DNA of 64,000 nucleotides from Haemaphysalis longicornis (taxonomy: Eukaryota > Arthropoda > Arachnida > Ixodida > Ixodidae). Shown here one piece after another: positions 9,847-21,203 of the stretch (position 1 is its first letter; each line of letters starts with the position of its first letter). A program made the position numbers and the translations under genes. The stretch covers positions 56,001 through 120,000 of the forward strand of contig JABSTR010001174.1 of the NCBI GenBank assembly GCA_013339765.2, read 5' to 3'. Under the pieces are notes generated by a model. That model saw only the letters and a program-made list of their open reading frames with translations. It was not told the origin of the DNA and did no database searches.

Positions 9847-11903
9847 TAGAGTGAACTAGAATAGGCATATGAGAATAGGGGAGTGGCCCGAGCGGGCGGG
9901 AGACGGCGTTGCTTTCGGCGTGCCGCGCGCCGTCGACCACGGCTAGGGTGGCTAGGGGCGCTGGTGCGCGATCTCGCAGCCGGTCAGCTGCGCCCACGCT
10001 GTCACCGCAGGGCCGCAGCCCTACGGCCGAAACGTAGAACTTGGAAGGCGGTTGGTGCACGTGCGTTCGGTGGAATCGGTGCGGAGGTTCTTACGTATTT
10101 TTCAAAACAGTGAGAGAGTGCATTTCGTCAAGGACCAGCATGTGAGGAAGATGGCAAAAAGAAGGACTGATGCGCACTGTTTTGCCCAGGCTGTCACACC
10201 GGCTATCAGGTCTCTCCAAAGGCGTCTTTGTTCGCCGCCCCAAGAGACGAAGAGGTTCGAAAAAAGTGAAAGCGCAATTTGCGCCGGCAGGAGAGAGAGA
10301 CAAAACTTTTTTTATCGAGCTTTTAGGTGGGGTGGTTCCTCATTTCAGGTAACCATGTGCCGTCCCGGCTCGACTGGCCCTCTCGACCAGCAGAAGTTGA
10401 TCTTGAGGGAGGGAGCTGGACAGCAGTATCTCCCACTGTTCAGGAGCAGGGGAAGGAAAAGGAGGTGGGAGGTCTGGGTTCTTGACGCACTCCCATATTA
10501 TGTCTCATAGAGTGCCTGGTTGAGTACAGAATTTTATTGTGCGTTGAATTGTGTGGGAAGTAACAGATGCATCCTGACTGGATGGGGAAACGTATTTGTC
10601 ACTATTAGGACACGCCCCTCACAGAATCGTCGGCTGCAGTGTGCGAGCTTCACTTTGTGTACAGACCGTTCTGCACAGGTTTGTGGTAGCATTGGAGAAC
10701 ACGTTCACTGAATGCTTCAGTCTTCTTGAGCTTCATTTTGATAGCATCCTTGACATTTTGATTGTGGTGAAGGCTAAGCAGCAGTGTGAACTTGGGTGCA
10801 GTGATCATTGTAAGGCTGTTGCGGCAGAGGTGCGTTTAACCTCACGACCCGCATTCACTTCTACATCAAAAGCATCAACAGAAACAATGCAAAAAGACGG
10901 CAATCTGCAAAGTATGCTAAACTAGGTAAATGCCCGCAGTACTGGACCAAATTGCGAAATAAACTGTGACAGCTGACTGAAAGGTAATCTGTTCTATCTC
11001 GTTCACTGTATGTATATTATAAAAATTGAAATCGGGTTTGAAAAAGGTGAGGCTGGGTCATTAGCTGTACACAACTTTGCTTAACATGTAGCATTGCATG
11101 TAAGAGTTCACATTAGTTACTGTTCTTTAGTAATGTAACAAGAAATAACTGAAAAATAATTTCTATTTTGCCATGATAGCACCTCTGACCTCTAAAAAAT
11201 AGTAAAGACTCCATACCATATTAGCAAGCAAGCAGCAGTTAGTTTCATTTTTGTGCTATGCGGCAGGTCTAAACTTCCTTTTAGGAGATTGGGGGGGGGG
11301 TCAACGCGCTTATTTGCGCACATGCGCTGAATAATACATCAGAGTTGACTGCAACACCCCGGCTAAAAAAAGTCGCTTTTAAATGCAGCTATACGAGCAA
11401 TTACGTGTTTTTAGAACCGCGATGCTCTGCCCTGTGCCTAACAGTCCATGCTGAACACCTGTCAGTTCGCGAAAAGTAAGTAATTATCGTTCGTCAGGCA
11501 ATATTCGGCGTGTTGCGGAGAACACAAGTGACAGTTCATTGACATTCAGAAGCGCCCGCGCCAGATATAAAGCTCGAGGTGAATCAAAATCGCGGATAGC
11601 GGAACTAAGGTGCCTGCAACCAGAACGGCTCACCACATCGAGGCCACACTTCTTGTGCTCGACCTGGAGCAGCAGTAAGTAAAGCAAAAATCACGTTTGA
11701 CTGTTTAGAATCTTGCTTAGCTTCTGAATGCCTTTGAAAGCCGAAAGAGAACGCGAGAACAGGACAGAGCAAGGCCAGACGCGTAGTCTCACTGCGCCAG
11801 TCCAGCTGCGAAAGGGCGCAGTCGCGCCACCTCGCGGTGTCGACGCCAACAGGAGTGGCTCAGCGCCGCCGCTCGGGACACTCCCTTATTCTAGTTCACT
11901 CTA
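9847..11903 (+). mobile_element. P-element-like transposon (2057 bp), 8-bp duplication
   Basis: The ends are TAGAGTGAACTAGAATA and its complement TATTCTAGTTCACTCTA, immediately flanked by ACTTGGGC at 9839-9846 and 11904-11911. P elements duplicate 8 bp and encode an N-terminal THAP zinc finger; this insertion holds a THAP-like sequence near its left end (separate entry). The length and lack of any further transposase domain indicate an internally deleted, non-autonomous copy. The subterminal GC-rich segments (9890-10040 and 11740-11880) are not obviously related to each other. Confidence 0.78.
10151..10700 (+). pseudogene. THAP-domain remnant of P-like transposase, probably two exons
   Basis: From the ATG at 10151 the frame reads MAKRRTDAHCFA. 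After a one-base shift near 10186 it reads GCHTGYQVSPKASLF, then AAPRDEEVRKK. This is the first part of a THAP C2CH finger: Cys-x-Cys spacing, then GY, SLF and P-D. The later signature VCELHF occurs in another frame at about 10640-10660, as expected if an intron separates the two halves. THAP fingers bind transposon ends. The frameshift and missing catalytic domain make this a broken remnant of the 2057-bp element. Confidence 0.65.
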
Positions 11904-11911
11904 ACTTGGGC

Positions 11912-12527
11912 CTTGTAATGGAAGTGGACAAAGGAAGCTGATTACAAGTAATAAGCTAGAGAAATGAAATGAAGTATTGAAGAGCCAGTATTGTCACTGC
12001 TCTCGAGAAGTAGCTGAAGCAATATAAAATTACAAGGGGAGCATTGTTAGTGATCGTTTACTGCGTTTACAACCACTGGGAATGGGCAGCTTTTTTTTTT
12101 TTTTTAGTATGGCCTATTCTTGCGAGACACGAGGATCAGAGAACAAGAGAAGTACCTTATTCATGGCAGTGTAGTTGAAGGTATTATTATAGTGCATATT
12201 ATAGCTGCTACTGCTACTTAACTGGTAGTTGAAAGGATTGACACTTGAAATTCCTCGAACGTTAATTAACTTGTGCCTATGAAGGTATTCTTTTTTGTGT
12301 AATCAAGAACGGAGGTGCAATTCCTAAATTACCTTTCTCAAGTGGTTCGTAGGCAGCACTAAGTTATCCGGAAATTAAAACGGGGTGATGTTCACTGTCT
12401 CAACTTCGTCGCTACGATTGTAGGTACAGTGCAAAATGTAAACACCGTGTTTTACGGGGATTTCTCGTGGGATTTTTTTTTTCTTCTTTTTTTTTTCTAT
12501 GAAAACACTTGGAGTGCAATTAAAGTA
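11912..12527. other. Intron 1, unassigned
   Basis: AT-rich sequence with T-rich tracts near 12090 and 12475-12500. No element or coding signal is seen. Confidence 0.4.
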
Positions 12528-13725
12528 CAGTAATCCCTTATTAACTCGAATCTGCTGGAAATTTCGAGATGAGCAAAGTTTTGAGTTATATGCCAGAAAT
12601 TTGTGGCCAGGTCGCTGGTGTAAGTGCTAGGGATGGTAACAAAAGCTCCACTGCACAGGGGAGCTTTCGTAACAAAGGGGAAATAATTCGGAGGAAAAAC
12701 AGATTTATTGCACAGCATTTTAGCACCCGCTCCACGGTGCGGTCGATCCTCTTTGTAACTGAGCGATTGAAGGTGACACCAAAGACAAACGAGATAGTAT
12801 GAGCAAGAAAAAAGGCATAGGGTGAAAGTATGGTGAAAGTATTAAGGGGGAGGGGAGTATGCCGAGACGGCGCGAGACAGTCTCTTCAGCAGCGATACGG
12901 TGCTCCATAACCGCAAGAACGAAGAGGCCACTGAAGATCGAGTGAAAAGGGAAGGGGAGGCTGCAAGTACGGCGAAAGGCCCTCGACGGGGTCCACCATG
13001 GCGATGAGCCAGGAGACAATGTAAATCGCGCACATTGGTGTGTTTGCTGATGCACCGATCACTTTGTGAGGTGCAGCACCTACCTATGCGCCCTTACCCA
13101 GACAGAGGAGCATACTTTGCCCTGCGCACAAATTTCACATTAGGGAGCATGGTAATAGTCAGCCAAACTTTTTATTATGGCGGAAGAAAGAAGGGCGTGA
13201 GGCCCGCCTGTTTTACACTCGCATCTGGTCCCATAAAGGTGTTCTCGAGCTTCTCAATGCATCGCATCAATTGTACGACACTGCTGCGTTCTATCTTGTC
13301 GCGAAGCAGGTGCGGCAGGTTTCCTGTTTCTGCTGTTGTCGCCACTTCTGAAGGCTCCTCGTCATCCGCATGATCAGCTGCGTCGTCTACAGCTATCTCA
13401 ATGATGTAGCTGTCGCACAGCATTCTGGTGACGCGGGCATCTGCCACGTACAGAGAGTACTCCCCGTGAACGGCGCGCAGTGGGAGCTAAGCGTTTGAGC
13501 GTTTGGATGGAGACCTTGCAGGCTGCCTGCAGCAGTCAACATTTCGAGATATCCGAGGTGCTCTGTAGAAACGTTTGGAGAAAAAAGGGGGCAATTACAA
13601 AGCAGCTATATGCATAATAAATGCTCCTAGTATATGCTTCGTGCACGATAAATGCACGGCGACAAAAAGTTTCTACTAAACCGATATTTTGAGATGTCAG
13701 AGTTCGAGTTAACGAGGAAGAACAG
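12528..13725 (-). mobile_element. Decayed Tigger-like element (about 1.2 kb)
   Basis: The left end TACAGTAATCCCTTATTAACTCGAA is matched by a diverged right end around 13705-13725 (TTCGAGTTAACGAGG). The interior minus strand 13175-13447 encodes about 90 residues resembling a Tigger transposase tail: an acidic segment (DDAADHADDEEPSE) followed by KQAGLTPFF. The right boundary is approximate because its TA flank has decayed. Confidence 0.6.
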
Positions 13726-14598
13726 TCTTTTCTTGCTACCTTTTTTGCAGTTGTATCAACGTCTTCGAAGCCACTTGCTTGTTTGCATTCAAATCTCGCG
13801 TAAAGGCTGCATTCACCTGGTTATTTTGTGGTTGAATAAAGGCAGCCATAAAAGATGTGACAAAGTTTTGGGGACAAACGTTTGCGTGTTATAATCACTC
13901 TGTCTCTTGTAATTCCCATTTTTGGGGGAATTGCGTCATCTTTTCTGTGTCTGCATCCAATTCACTCTTGCTTGGGCCAAATTATTGGCCTTGAGTATTG
14001 TCCAATGAATAACTCAGGTTCGCTCTGTGCATGTGCTGGTAAAGCGCTCTTCCGTCTTTAAGCGGGAACTCGTATACTTGAAGTCATATACAGAGTACCT
14101 GTCAGTGTTTTAGTTTAGATTGTATTCCAACACTGTTGGGTTACTTCTTTGCATACAGGCAAAATAAAATAAGTGGAAATATGGATCAGCAGCCTGTTTG
14201 CTAGCAGTCCTGTTGGCTGCCAGGCAGCGTACATGACGTCGGTGGAACTTAAAAATGCGCTCGTAAATTAATCCCTTTTATTTGCCTGCATAGACAGTTT
14301 ATGGGCGAACAAAATACGGAGCTTCTTCGGAGCTACTCAGGACTGCTCTTCTGAGTGCGCAAATGAGAGAGCCGCAATGCTTGGGCACGTCGCCTGCAAA
14401 ACCGCTTCACCCCGGAAGGGATCGAGCGAGGCTCTTCGATGTGTCTCCGGGAGACAGCAGCTGAGGTTGCAGTGCGTGCGTTTTTTTCTACTCTACTGGG
14501 GAACAGCAGTTGCAAGTGGCGTGAGGCCAATGCAGTGGGTGCTCTCTGGTGTTTTGTTCTCTCGAGACGCCAAGATGTCTTCTCCTTTTGGTGGACAG
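13726..14598. other. Intron 1, last stretch before exon B
   Basis: No repeat or gene is recognised. The last 18 bases form a short pyrimidine-rich tract (TCTTCTCCTTTTGG) before the acceptor GGACAG. Confidence 0.4.
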
Positions 14599-14781
14599 GC
14601 CCGAGCTCGAGGAGACGTCGATACGGCCCCCGAGCACTCCGCGGCAGGACCAGCAGCGCTGGCCCTTGCGGGAGCAGTTCCACGCCTCGCTGGACAGGAG
14701 CCTGCTCAACCGCGCCTGGGTTTCGGTGGCCAAGCTGCGCAAGGAGGGCATGCTCGAGCTGCGCGATGCCAACGGCCGCAC
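14599..14781 (+). CDS. Exon B of IkB-zeta-like ankyrin gene
   Basis: The acceptor is GGTGGACAG|G and the donor CGCAC|GTGAGT, both with two-base carry-over that fits the flanking exons. It encodes about 61 residues. A Pro/Ser/Gln-rich linker leads into a helical, charged segment (RSLLNRAWVSVAKLRKEG) and then LRDANGRT, which opens the first ankyrin repeat (completed as TYVHEAVA by the next exon). In vertebrate IkB-zeta a similar helical segment directly precedes the first repeat. The exon lies just upstream of the AT-rich palindromic repeat at 14850. Confidence 0.85.
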
Positions 14782-14849
14782 GTGAGTCCCCAGGGGGCGC
14801 TTCGAGGAGGCTTGTAGGGAACGGAAGAGTTTCATGCCAGTTGACACGA

Positions 14850-15235
14850 TAAAGAAATCTTGTACTAGTAGTGTCCATATATATATATGATGCAATATAC
14901 GATACAATATACATATATACGATAAATAAATCTTGTACTAGGGTCCATATATATATATATCGTATATATTTATATATTGTATCGTATATTTATATATGGA
15001 CACTAGTACAATATTTTTATCGTATATATGTATTTTGTATCATATATTGTGTCGTACAATATATGATACAAAATACATATATACGATAAAAATCTTGTAC
15101 TAGTGTCCATATATAAATATATGATACAATATATACGTATATACGATAAATAAATTTGTACTAGGGTCCATATATATATATATATATATACGATACAATA
15201 TATACGTATATACGATAAACAAATCTTGTACCAGT
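14850..15235. repeat. AT-rich tandem repeat with one inverted unit (cruciform-prone)
   Basis: Units of about 70-90 bp carry ATACGATAAATAAATCTTGTACTAG followed by GGTCCATATATATA-type runs. One unit is inverted. As a result, 14995-15050 and about 15057-15112 are near-perfect reverse complements (about 54-bp arms, spacer of a few bases). The block begins about 70 bp after the exon B donor. Confidence 0.8.
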
Positions 15236-15903
15236 GAGCTGCATTAAGCGGGCGTTCGGTTCGTGTATTAGACATGAATGTTCCACTTGTTGTTGGCATG
15301 GCTCATGAAGTGGCTGGACAGTTGTGCGTAGCTGCAAAAAAGAACAAAATAAAGCAAAAACAAACAACACAATTGCAAAAGATTTTTTGTGGTTGTTTTA
15401 CTGAATAGAAAAGTGGAGCTTGAAATGGTTTATTTGCAAAGCATTATTTCGAAGCTTCACGCGAGGTGAACAAAAAAGGATTGTTACCCTTTGTTGCTGA
15501 TTTTGACTTCGAAAATGACAAGAAGCCACGTGGCAAGCCGAGCCAAGTAGGCGAGGAACACTTCTAGCTGTCATGGCGGCACCCACGATGCCACCCAGTG
15601 GCGGCAACAGGTTTCTTTCTAGTATATATCTGTACAGAACTCTGTGGAAAGAAACCGAAAGGGCTCATTTGCAAACATGCCTTTCTCATGGGGTAGCAGC
15701 TACCGCACCCATGCTCACTGGACGACTTGTGAGCAGTGCCAGTAGTTGAGGAAAGGTTGTTTATGTGCGTGCCTTGCGTCAATGATCGTTGTTACAGTGG
15801 AAGTACTTCTTGCAATAGTACACGATCCTTTAGGAGCTAAAAATGACTCAAAGAGCCATGCCGAGGCACCTGCTGTGGTTTGCAAAGATATGCTTTGCAT
15901 TTA
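15236..15903. other. Intron 2, unassigned
   Basis: Between the AT-rich repeat and the next MITE. No feature is recognised. Confidence 0.4.
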
Positions 15904-16476
15904 CCGTATTTTCCGGCGTATAAGTCGTGTTTTTTTTTTTTTTTTCTGAAATTTTCGTTGATGTGTCTCATCCACTGGCGCGACGCGACTTATGTGTGGA
16001 ATAATTCCGGTGCGTGGTGGCTGCACATGGTCCGCGCCCGAAAAGCTGTTTGTGTGCTGTGGATGTCAGCGCTCGTTAAGAGACGCAGCTCTATGGCCTA
16101 AATGAATGAATTGCTTGTTAGCGAGTCGGAGGAACAAGGCTTCGATGGTTTTGTCTGAGCGCTGTCTGTGAGTACATCTATGTATCAATAAACCATTTTT
16201 GAGAAGTTCGTTCTATCTAGAATTTGGACGGTAAATGCCTGTGTCTAGCACTACTTACCGGGGGAGGCACTCAGAGGCGGCCGCCGCCGCAACCACGTAC
16301 TTTCGCCGCACTTTCTAACGAACTGATCCTCTATGAGTTTATCTGATTAACAAGTGCGTTTTGTACACTGGTGCGTCTTATACACTGGTGCAACTTGTAT
16401 ACGTTCCCCCCCCCCCCCCCGCCCCCGGAAAAACTGTCGTTTTGAGGGAGGTGCGACTTGAGACCGGAAAATACGG
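15904..16476. mobile_element. pogo-type MITE, CCGTATTTTCCGG ends (573 bp)
   Basis: The ends are CCGTATTTTCCGGCGTATAAG and CGACTTGAGACCGGAAAATACGG, with TA on each side (15902-15903, 16477-16478). The interior is non-coding and carries a T-rich run after the left end and a C14 run near 16406. The same terminal type recurs at 17802, 38985, 59671 and, more distantly, 49435 and 62296. The copy at 38985 retains pogo-like transposase ends, which places the group. Confidence 0.8.
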
Positions 16477-17329
16477 TAGAAACACGGACCCCTTGTTTCT
16501 TGTTTTAACTGAGGAACAAGGAATCTTCTGCTCCGAAGCTGTTGGATGGGGAAAAAGCACCGGAAGCCATCTGGGTTTAGACTGGCTCCTCCTGATGATA
16601 ACTGCAGAGGAGTATGGGCTGTGGTGGAAAGTGGGGGAGAGTATTTTCAGTGCCAACTCCGCCTTCTTGGTGCGTCTTTTGAGGCTCTGTCGCAGTGGTG
16701 TTGTAATAGCTTCCGGGAGGCAGCCACTTTTCCCATTGACATTTGGGGACTCTTTTTGTGGGGTGCTGCAGAATAAGCCACAGAAAATGCGAGACTATAG
16801 GCATATGTGAGGCTGCAGACTTGACTTTCCGCTGACTTTTTCAGTCTTGCAGCGGCAACGACCGAGAGTTGCACTTGTGTTGCAGGCTTGTTTTGCCACA
16901 CAGGGGCTGTCGGAAAGGTCGAAGTACCGCTGTAGAGTGCACGTCGGAGGATTTTAGGCATCTGCACGTGCGTTCGTGTCTGCTTGTGCATGATTGAGAG
17001 GGAGAGACGGAAACTGACTCTACTCATAAGGGGCGGATCATGATTCTGTTGCTTGCTCGACTGCTTCTGTTATGGGTCGTGAGGCTGTGTTTGAAGGCAT
17101 TCCCGACTGTGATGGTGACAGTGCGTTGCAATCGGACAAACATGCGTCCCGAACATGGCATCCTGTAACCAGCTTGCTCCACTGCGACCAAGTCGTTGGC
17201 ACCTTTTGACATCATACCGCTCCCTTTGCGAAATGGCCCCAAGTGACGGGGGGGCTCTCAGCAGGGAGGGCTTTTCAGTGTACACCGGTTGTGAAACTCC
17301 CTGTAGGCCCCGTGTATCGAAAACCCCGG
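16477..17329. other. Intron 2, unassigned
   Basis: No element boundary or coding signal is seen before the RTE fragment that follows. Confidence 0.4.
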
Positions 17330-17795
17330 ATCAAGGGGGGGGGAGCATTCGGCAGGCATTCTCAGATAATGAATGGCAGCCTACTATTGTCCCTGAAGAA
17401 GAAAGTGTATAACAGCTGCACCTTACCGGTACTCACCTACGGGGCAGAGGCTAGGAGGCTCACTAAGAGGGTTCCACTTAAACTGAGGACGACTCAGTGA
17501 GCAATGCAATGGAACGGAAGATGAGAGGTGTAACATTAAGGGGCAAGAAGAGAGCGGAGTGCCCAGGTAGCAAACGTGTGTCAAGGAAATATTTGTGGAA
17601 ATTAAGAAGAATAAATGGGCATTGGCAGGGCATGTAATGCGAAGACAAGATTACCGTTGGTCATTAAGGGCAACAGAGTGGGAGAACTTTGCGGGGATAA
17701 ATTGGTCGCAGTTATTACAGGATCGGGATAATGGGAGATCTATAGGAGAGGCCTTTGCCCTGCAGTGGGCGTAGATAGGCTGCTGCTGATGATGA
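17330..17795 (+). mobile_element. RTE-type LINE, 3' fragment (copy 1)
   Basis: The fragment carries the last part of an RTE reverse transcriptase (words NGSLLLSLKKKVYN and PVLTYGAEA), then the Trp/Arg-rich C-terminal tail and 3' end GCAGTGGGCGTAGATAGGCTGCTGCTGATGATGA. Frames are broken. It matches the minus-strand element at 21139-27694. Its tail is directly abutted by the pogo-like element that starts at 17802. Confidence 0.8.
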
Positions 17796-18519
17796 CAATG
17801 ACCGTATTTTCCGGTCTATAAGTTACACCTTTGTAAAGGTCACCCCCCCCCCCCCCCCCCCCCCCAAAAAAAAAGCATATATAAGTCGCACCGATGTATA
17901 AGAAGCACTTGTTAATTAGGTAAACACATAGTGGATGAGTTCGTTAGAAAGTGCGGCGAAAGTGCACGGTTGCAGCGGTCGTCGCCTCTGAACGCATCCC
18001 CCGGTAAGCAGTGCTACATCCCCCAGTAAGCAGTGCTAGACAGAACTAACTTCTCAAAAATGGTTTATTGATACACACAGGTGGCATGTGATCACAGACG
18101 GCATTTAGGCAAAACCATCGAAGCCTTCTTCTCCGACTCGCGAACAAATAATTCGGCAACTTTCTGCCGGCGCATCGCTGTCGTTCTCCGACTCACTTCG
18201 CCAACATAGTCACCCCTCGCGCGGACGGGATCAGTCCGGCTTTTATGAACCTGGCTACAACTGTTTGTGTAGAAATGGAGTCCCAAGAGTCGGAAACCCA
18301 TTTGTCCACCTCTCCAAACGTCGCTCTTCGTAAATCAGCGCAATAAAGGTGTCATGGCGGACGGAAGTGACGCACACAGAAGCGGCCCGAAAATTGAAAC
18401 TTGCTATACAGCAAGCTGTCACTTTAAAAACTAGCAGCACGTTTACCTCCTTCAGGGTAACACCCTCTGTAATAATTTATAAGCAGGGGTGGAACACCTG
18501 CGCCATTTGCGCCATTGAG

Positions 18520-19714
18520 CGCCGATGATGATGATTAGTGGCTTTCCCTTTGAATCGGGGCGTCGGTTGTCAGCAACCAACTTGCCAGTTTTATTACGCT
18601 TACTCGCCCTACTCCCAGCTAACCTATAGATTTGCACCCCCCTCCCTCCCATCCTCTTCCCGGTTTTAAAACTAATCGCCCCCACCCCCGTTTTTTTTTT
18701 CTCCCCTCGCTGTTCTAAATTCTCGTCCGCATGATTACTCCGCCTGCGTACCCATCCCTTCCCTGCTTTTCCTCCACCACCACTCCAGTCGCCTCTTCGT
18801 CATCTCTATGGTCTTGAAGTTGAGGTTCACCCTCGCCCCAAATCCCAAAGCCTCCACCAGCGTCGTTTCCCCCTCACCCCGTGGTGGTCGTATCTCTGTG
18901 CAGTTCCTGACTATATGGTCTATAGTTTCCCGATCCCTGCCGCAGCACGCACATGTTTCATCCTGCTGCCTGTAGCTACTCGTGTATGCCCGGGTTCTCA
19001 GGCACCCTGCCTGTGCCTCGAAAAGCAAAGTACTGCCTCTCGTATTGTCATAGAATCCCTCCTTCTTAATTTCCCGTTTCTCTGCCCTATAAGTCTTCAG
19101 GGTTTTTTTCGCTTCCATGCTCTGTGCCCACTTCATCGTCTCTGCTGCCTTTACCTGCTTTTTAACTGTTGTGTAAACACCACTTTCCCCTACCAAATTT
19201 CCGTACCGCTTGGTCAACTGTCTGGTCCTCCGTCTCCACCGCGTGTCCACGCTCCTCATATACAGGTACTTAAACACCCTCGCGGCCCATTTTTCGTCCT
19301 CCATGTCATGGAGTCGCTCCTCAAACTTTATCTTGCTCTGCGCCTCCTTCGCCTCGAAAGACGACCAGCCCATATCCCCTTGTACCGCTTCATTTGTAGT
19401 TTTGCTTTGGGCGATCTGTGGGTTTTGCTGTGGGTTTTGCTGAGGGCCAATCTGCCTACCGCCCTCTGATTTACCTCCAGGCCGGCTTGGGTCTCTGGCT
19501 TCATGCTTACGTGCGCCATCCTGCGCCGAACCACCACTGTTGCGTGAAACTCATTTATCAGCTGCGAGATATGACAGCTATGAAGCCCCATGCCCAAAAA
19601 CATGACTGAAACGTCGTTTTCGGTTTCATCAAGGCTATCAGCGGCAATAGAACTTCGCTTTGGCTTAGGCCGGCCACTGCGCCACACTTCAAGGAAAAAT
19701 GACCAAAAGCACAA
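18520..19714 (-). pseudogene. LINE ORF2 C-terminal remnant
   Basis: On the minus strand, 19373-18735 is open for 212 residues. They include MGWSSFEAKEAQSKIKFEERL, a segment FEAQAGCLRTRAYTSS, and a Cys/His cluster with CACCGRD and IDHIVRNC. This resembles the zinc-binding C terminus that follows the reverse transcriptase in several LINE groups. The preceding piece (about 19330-19600, LEVNQRAVGRLALSK) continues it in another frame. A 3' UTR runs to about 18520 and ends with CATCATCATCGG-type sequence (plus strand GATGATGATGATTAG). Catalytic domains are absent. Confidence 0.65.
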
Positions 19715-21127
19715 TGTTTCTATGTCTCATCGCAAATAGGTGGCATGATATTAGCCTGAAAGGTTGTAGTTTATTGAAGGGGAACATCAATTTAGTCGCC
19801 CATATTTGGTGATCCTAGCTTTGCTGCCCGCAACTTTTCGTAGCTGCATTTATTGAACTAGGGCAAAGGATCTTCGACGCTTTGCCCTAGCTGGTTAATT
19901 CGGTGGTAATTGCTCATTTTCGCCTGTGAACTTTGGGGTTAGCTTTGCTTAGTGGAGGATGGTCCAACATTAGTCATGCCTTCCAACACGCTCTAGTTGC
20001 GTAGTCCACGGGGTAAGTTCATCAACTCTCGCGACCATGAGACGGGCGATGGGAAAGCCATGTTGAGCTCTGCATGCACTGAAACCGCTGCACAGTAGAA
20101 AAAATGCAAGCAAACACCTTGTTTTTCGGAATTACGCCGTGAGTTTAAGACCGGAAGGCCTGTTATTTGATCCCTTTCGACTGTGCGCGTGGGCCTTCCA
20201 ACGGTGATAGCAGGGTGCACTCGCTGGGGCCGAAGGGAGATACGCCTGATGTTGGAAAACCTCCAGACAAAGTTCAAGAGCTGCGTTCCTGGTTGGGAGT
20301 AGGCTATCGCACGGTGCAGTGATGTGATAGCTGCGCCGAGGGGTAAATCCTGCTACATCCTGTACAGGGACTCTGATTTCAAGCAATCTGCGCCACTCTT
20401 GCGCCGAAGCTTCGTTTCGCCGGGCCTCCTCGATGTGGCGTCCTCATTACGCCACGAGCGTTGAAGAGGAGGGAATCTTGGAGTGTTTTCTGCTCGCGAA
20501 AACGCGCCCCGCCCGCCACAGGCGCGCTGCCGCTGCCGCGGAACACCCGAACGCTGCGCACGGCGCGGCCGGCGGCGGCAACATGGCGGCGGCTTCGGCC
20601 GCGAAGTGGTGTGATGATCTCGAGTGACTGCGTCCAACAGCTCTCTAAAATGCTTCTCAAGGCACACACGAAGTTGCTTGTGCGGAAAGGAGCTTATAAT
20701 GGGGGGCGAAAACGGTACTATAAACCATCATCCGCGCCGCTAGTGCAAGCGCCCATGCATTATCTGCCGGGGTAGTAACCCTAAATATCTGTCATAGTCA
20801 TAGTCACTGCTAAAAGACATCTGTGCGGCAGAAACTCGTCTGCACTGAAGGCATTTTACTTGTTTAAACATTTCTGTGTGCCCAGGATGCTGCTTTTAGG
20901 GCTCTTCTCGGTTGTTTTGCCCCCCTTCTAGCAATATTTCTCAAATCTTAATGATCATTCTGGCTGCTCCAAAACTTACTTTTGGCTGCTCCAAAAGCTG
21001 CTCCAATATGACTCGACCCAATCACATCATGCGGTGGAGTGCCTGGTATAGTAGATAAATAAAATGTAATTAGCAGGGGGCTGGCACAGTGACCTGTAGG
21101 GAGCTTAGAGATGCACCATAAGGCTGT
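19715..21127. other. Unassigned sequence inside the 9.4-kb TIR element
   Basis: About 20440-20765 contains, reversed, the GC-rich core shared by several Tigger-like elements (it matches 39945-40190). About 20960-21005 has GGCTGCTCCAAA repeats. The rest is unrecognised. Confidence 0.45.
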
Positions 21128-21203
21128 GAAATGGTATTCATCATCATCATCACCACCACCAGCCTATGTACGCCCACTGCAGGGCAAAGGCCTCTCCCAT
21201 TAA

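Noticed and set aside
14333..14914. Long minus-strand open frame (193 codons) covering exon B
   Set aside because: It is the antisense shadow of exon B plus low-complexity flanks; the sense frame has phase-matched splice sites and ankyrin continuity.
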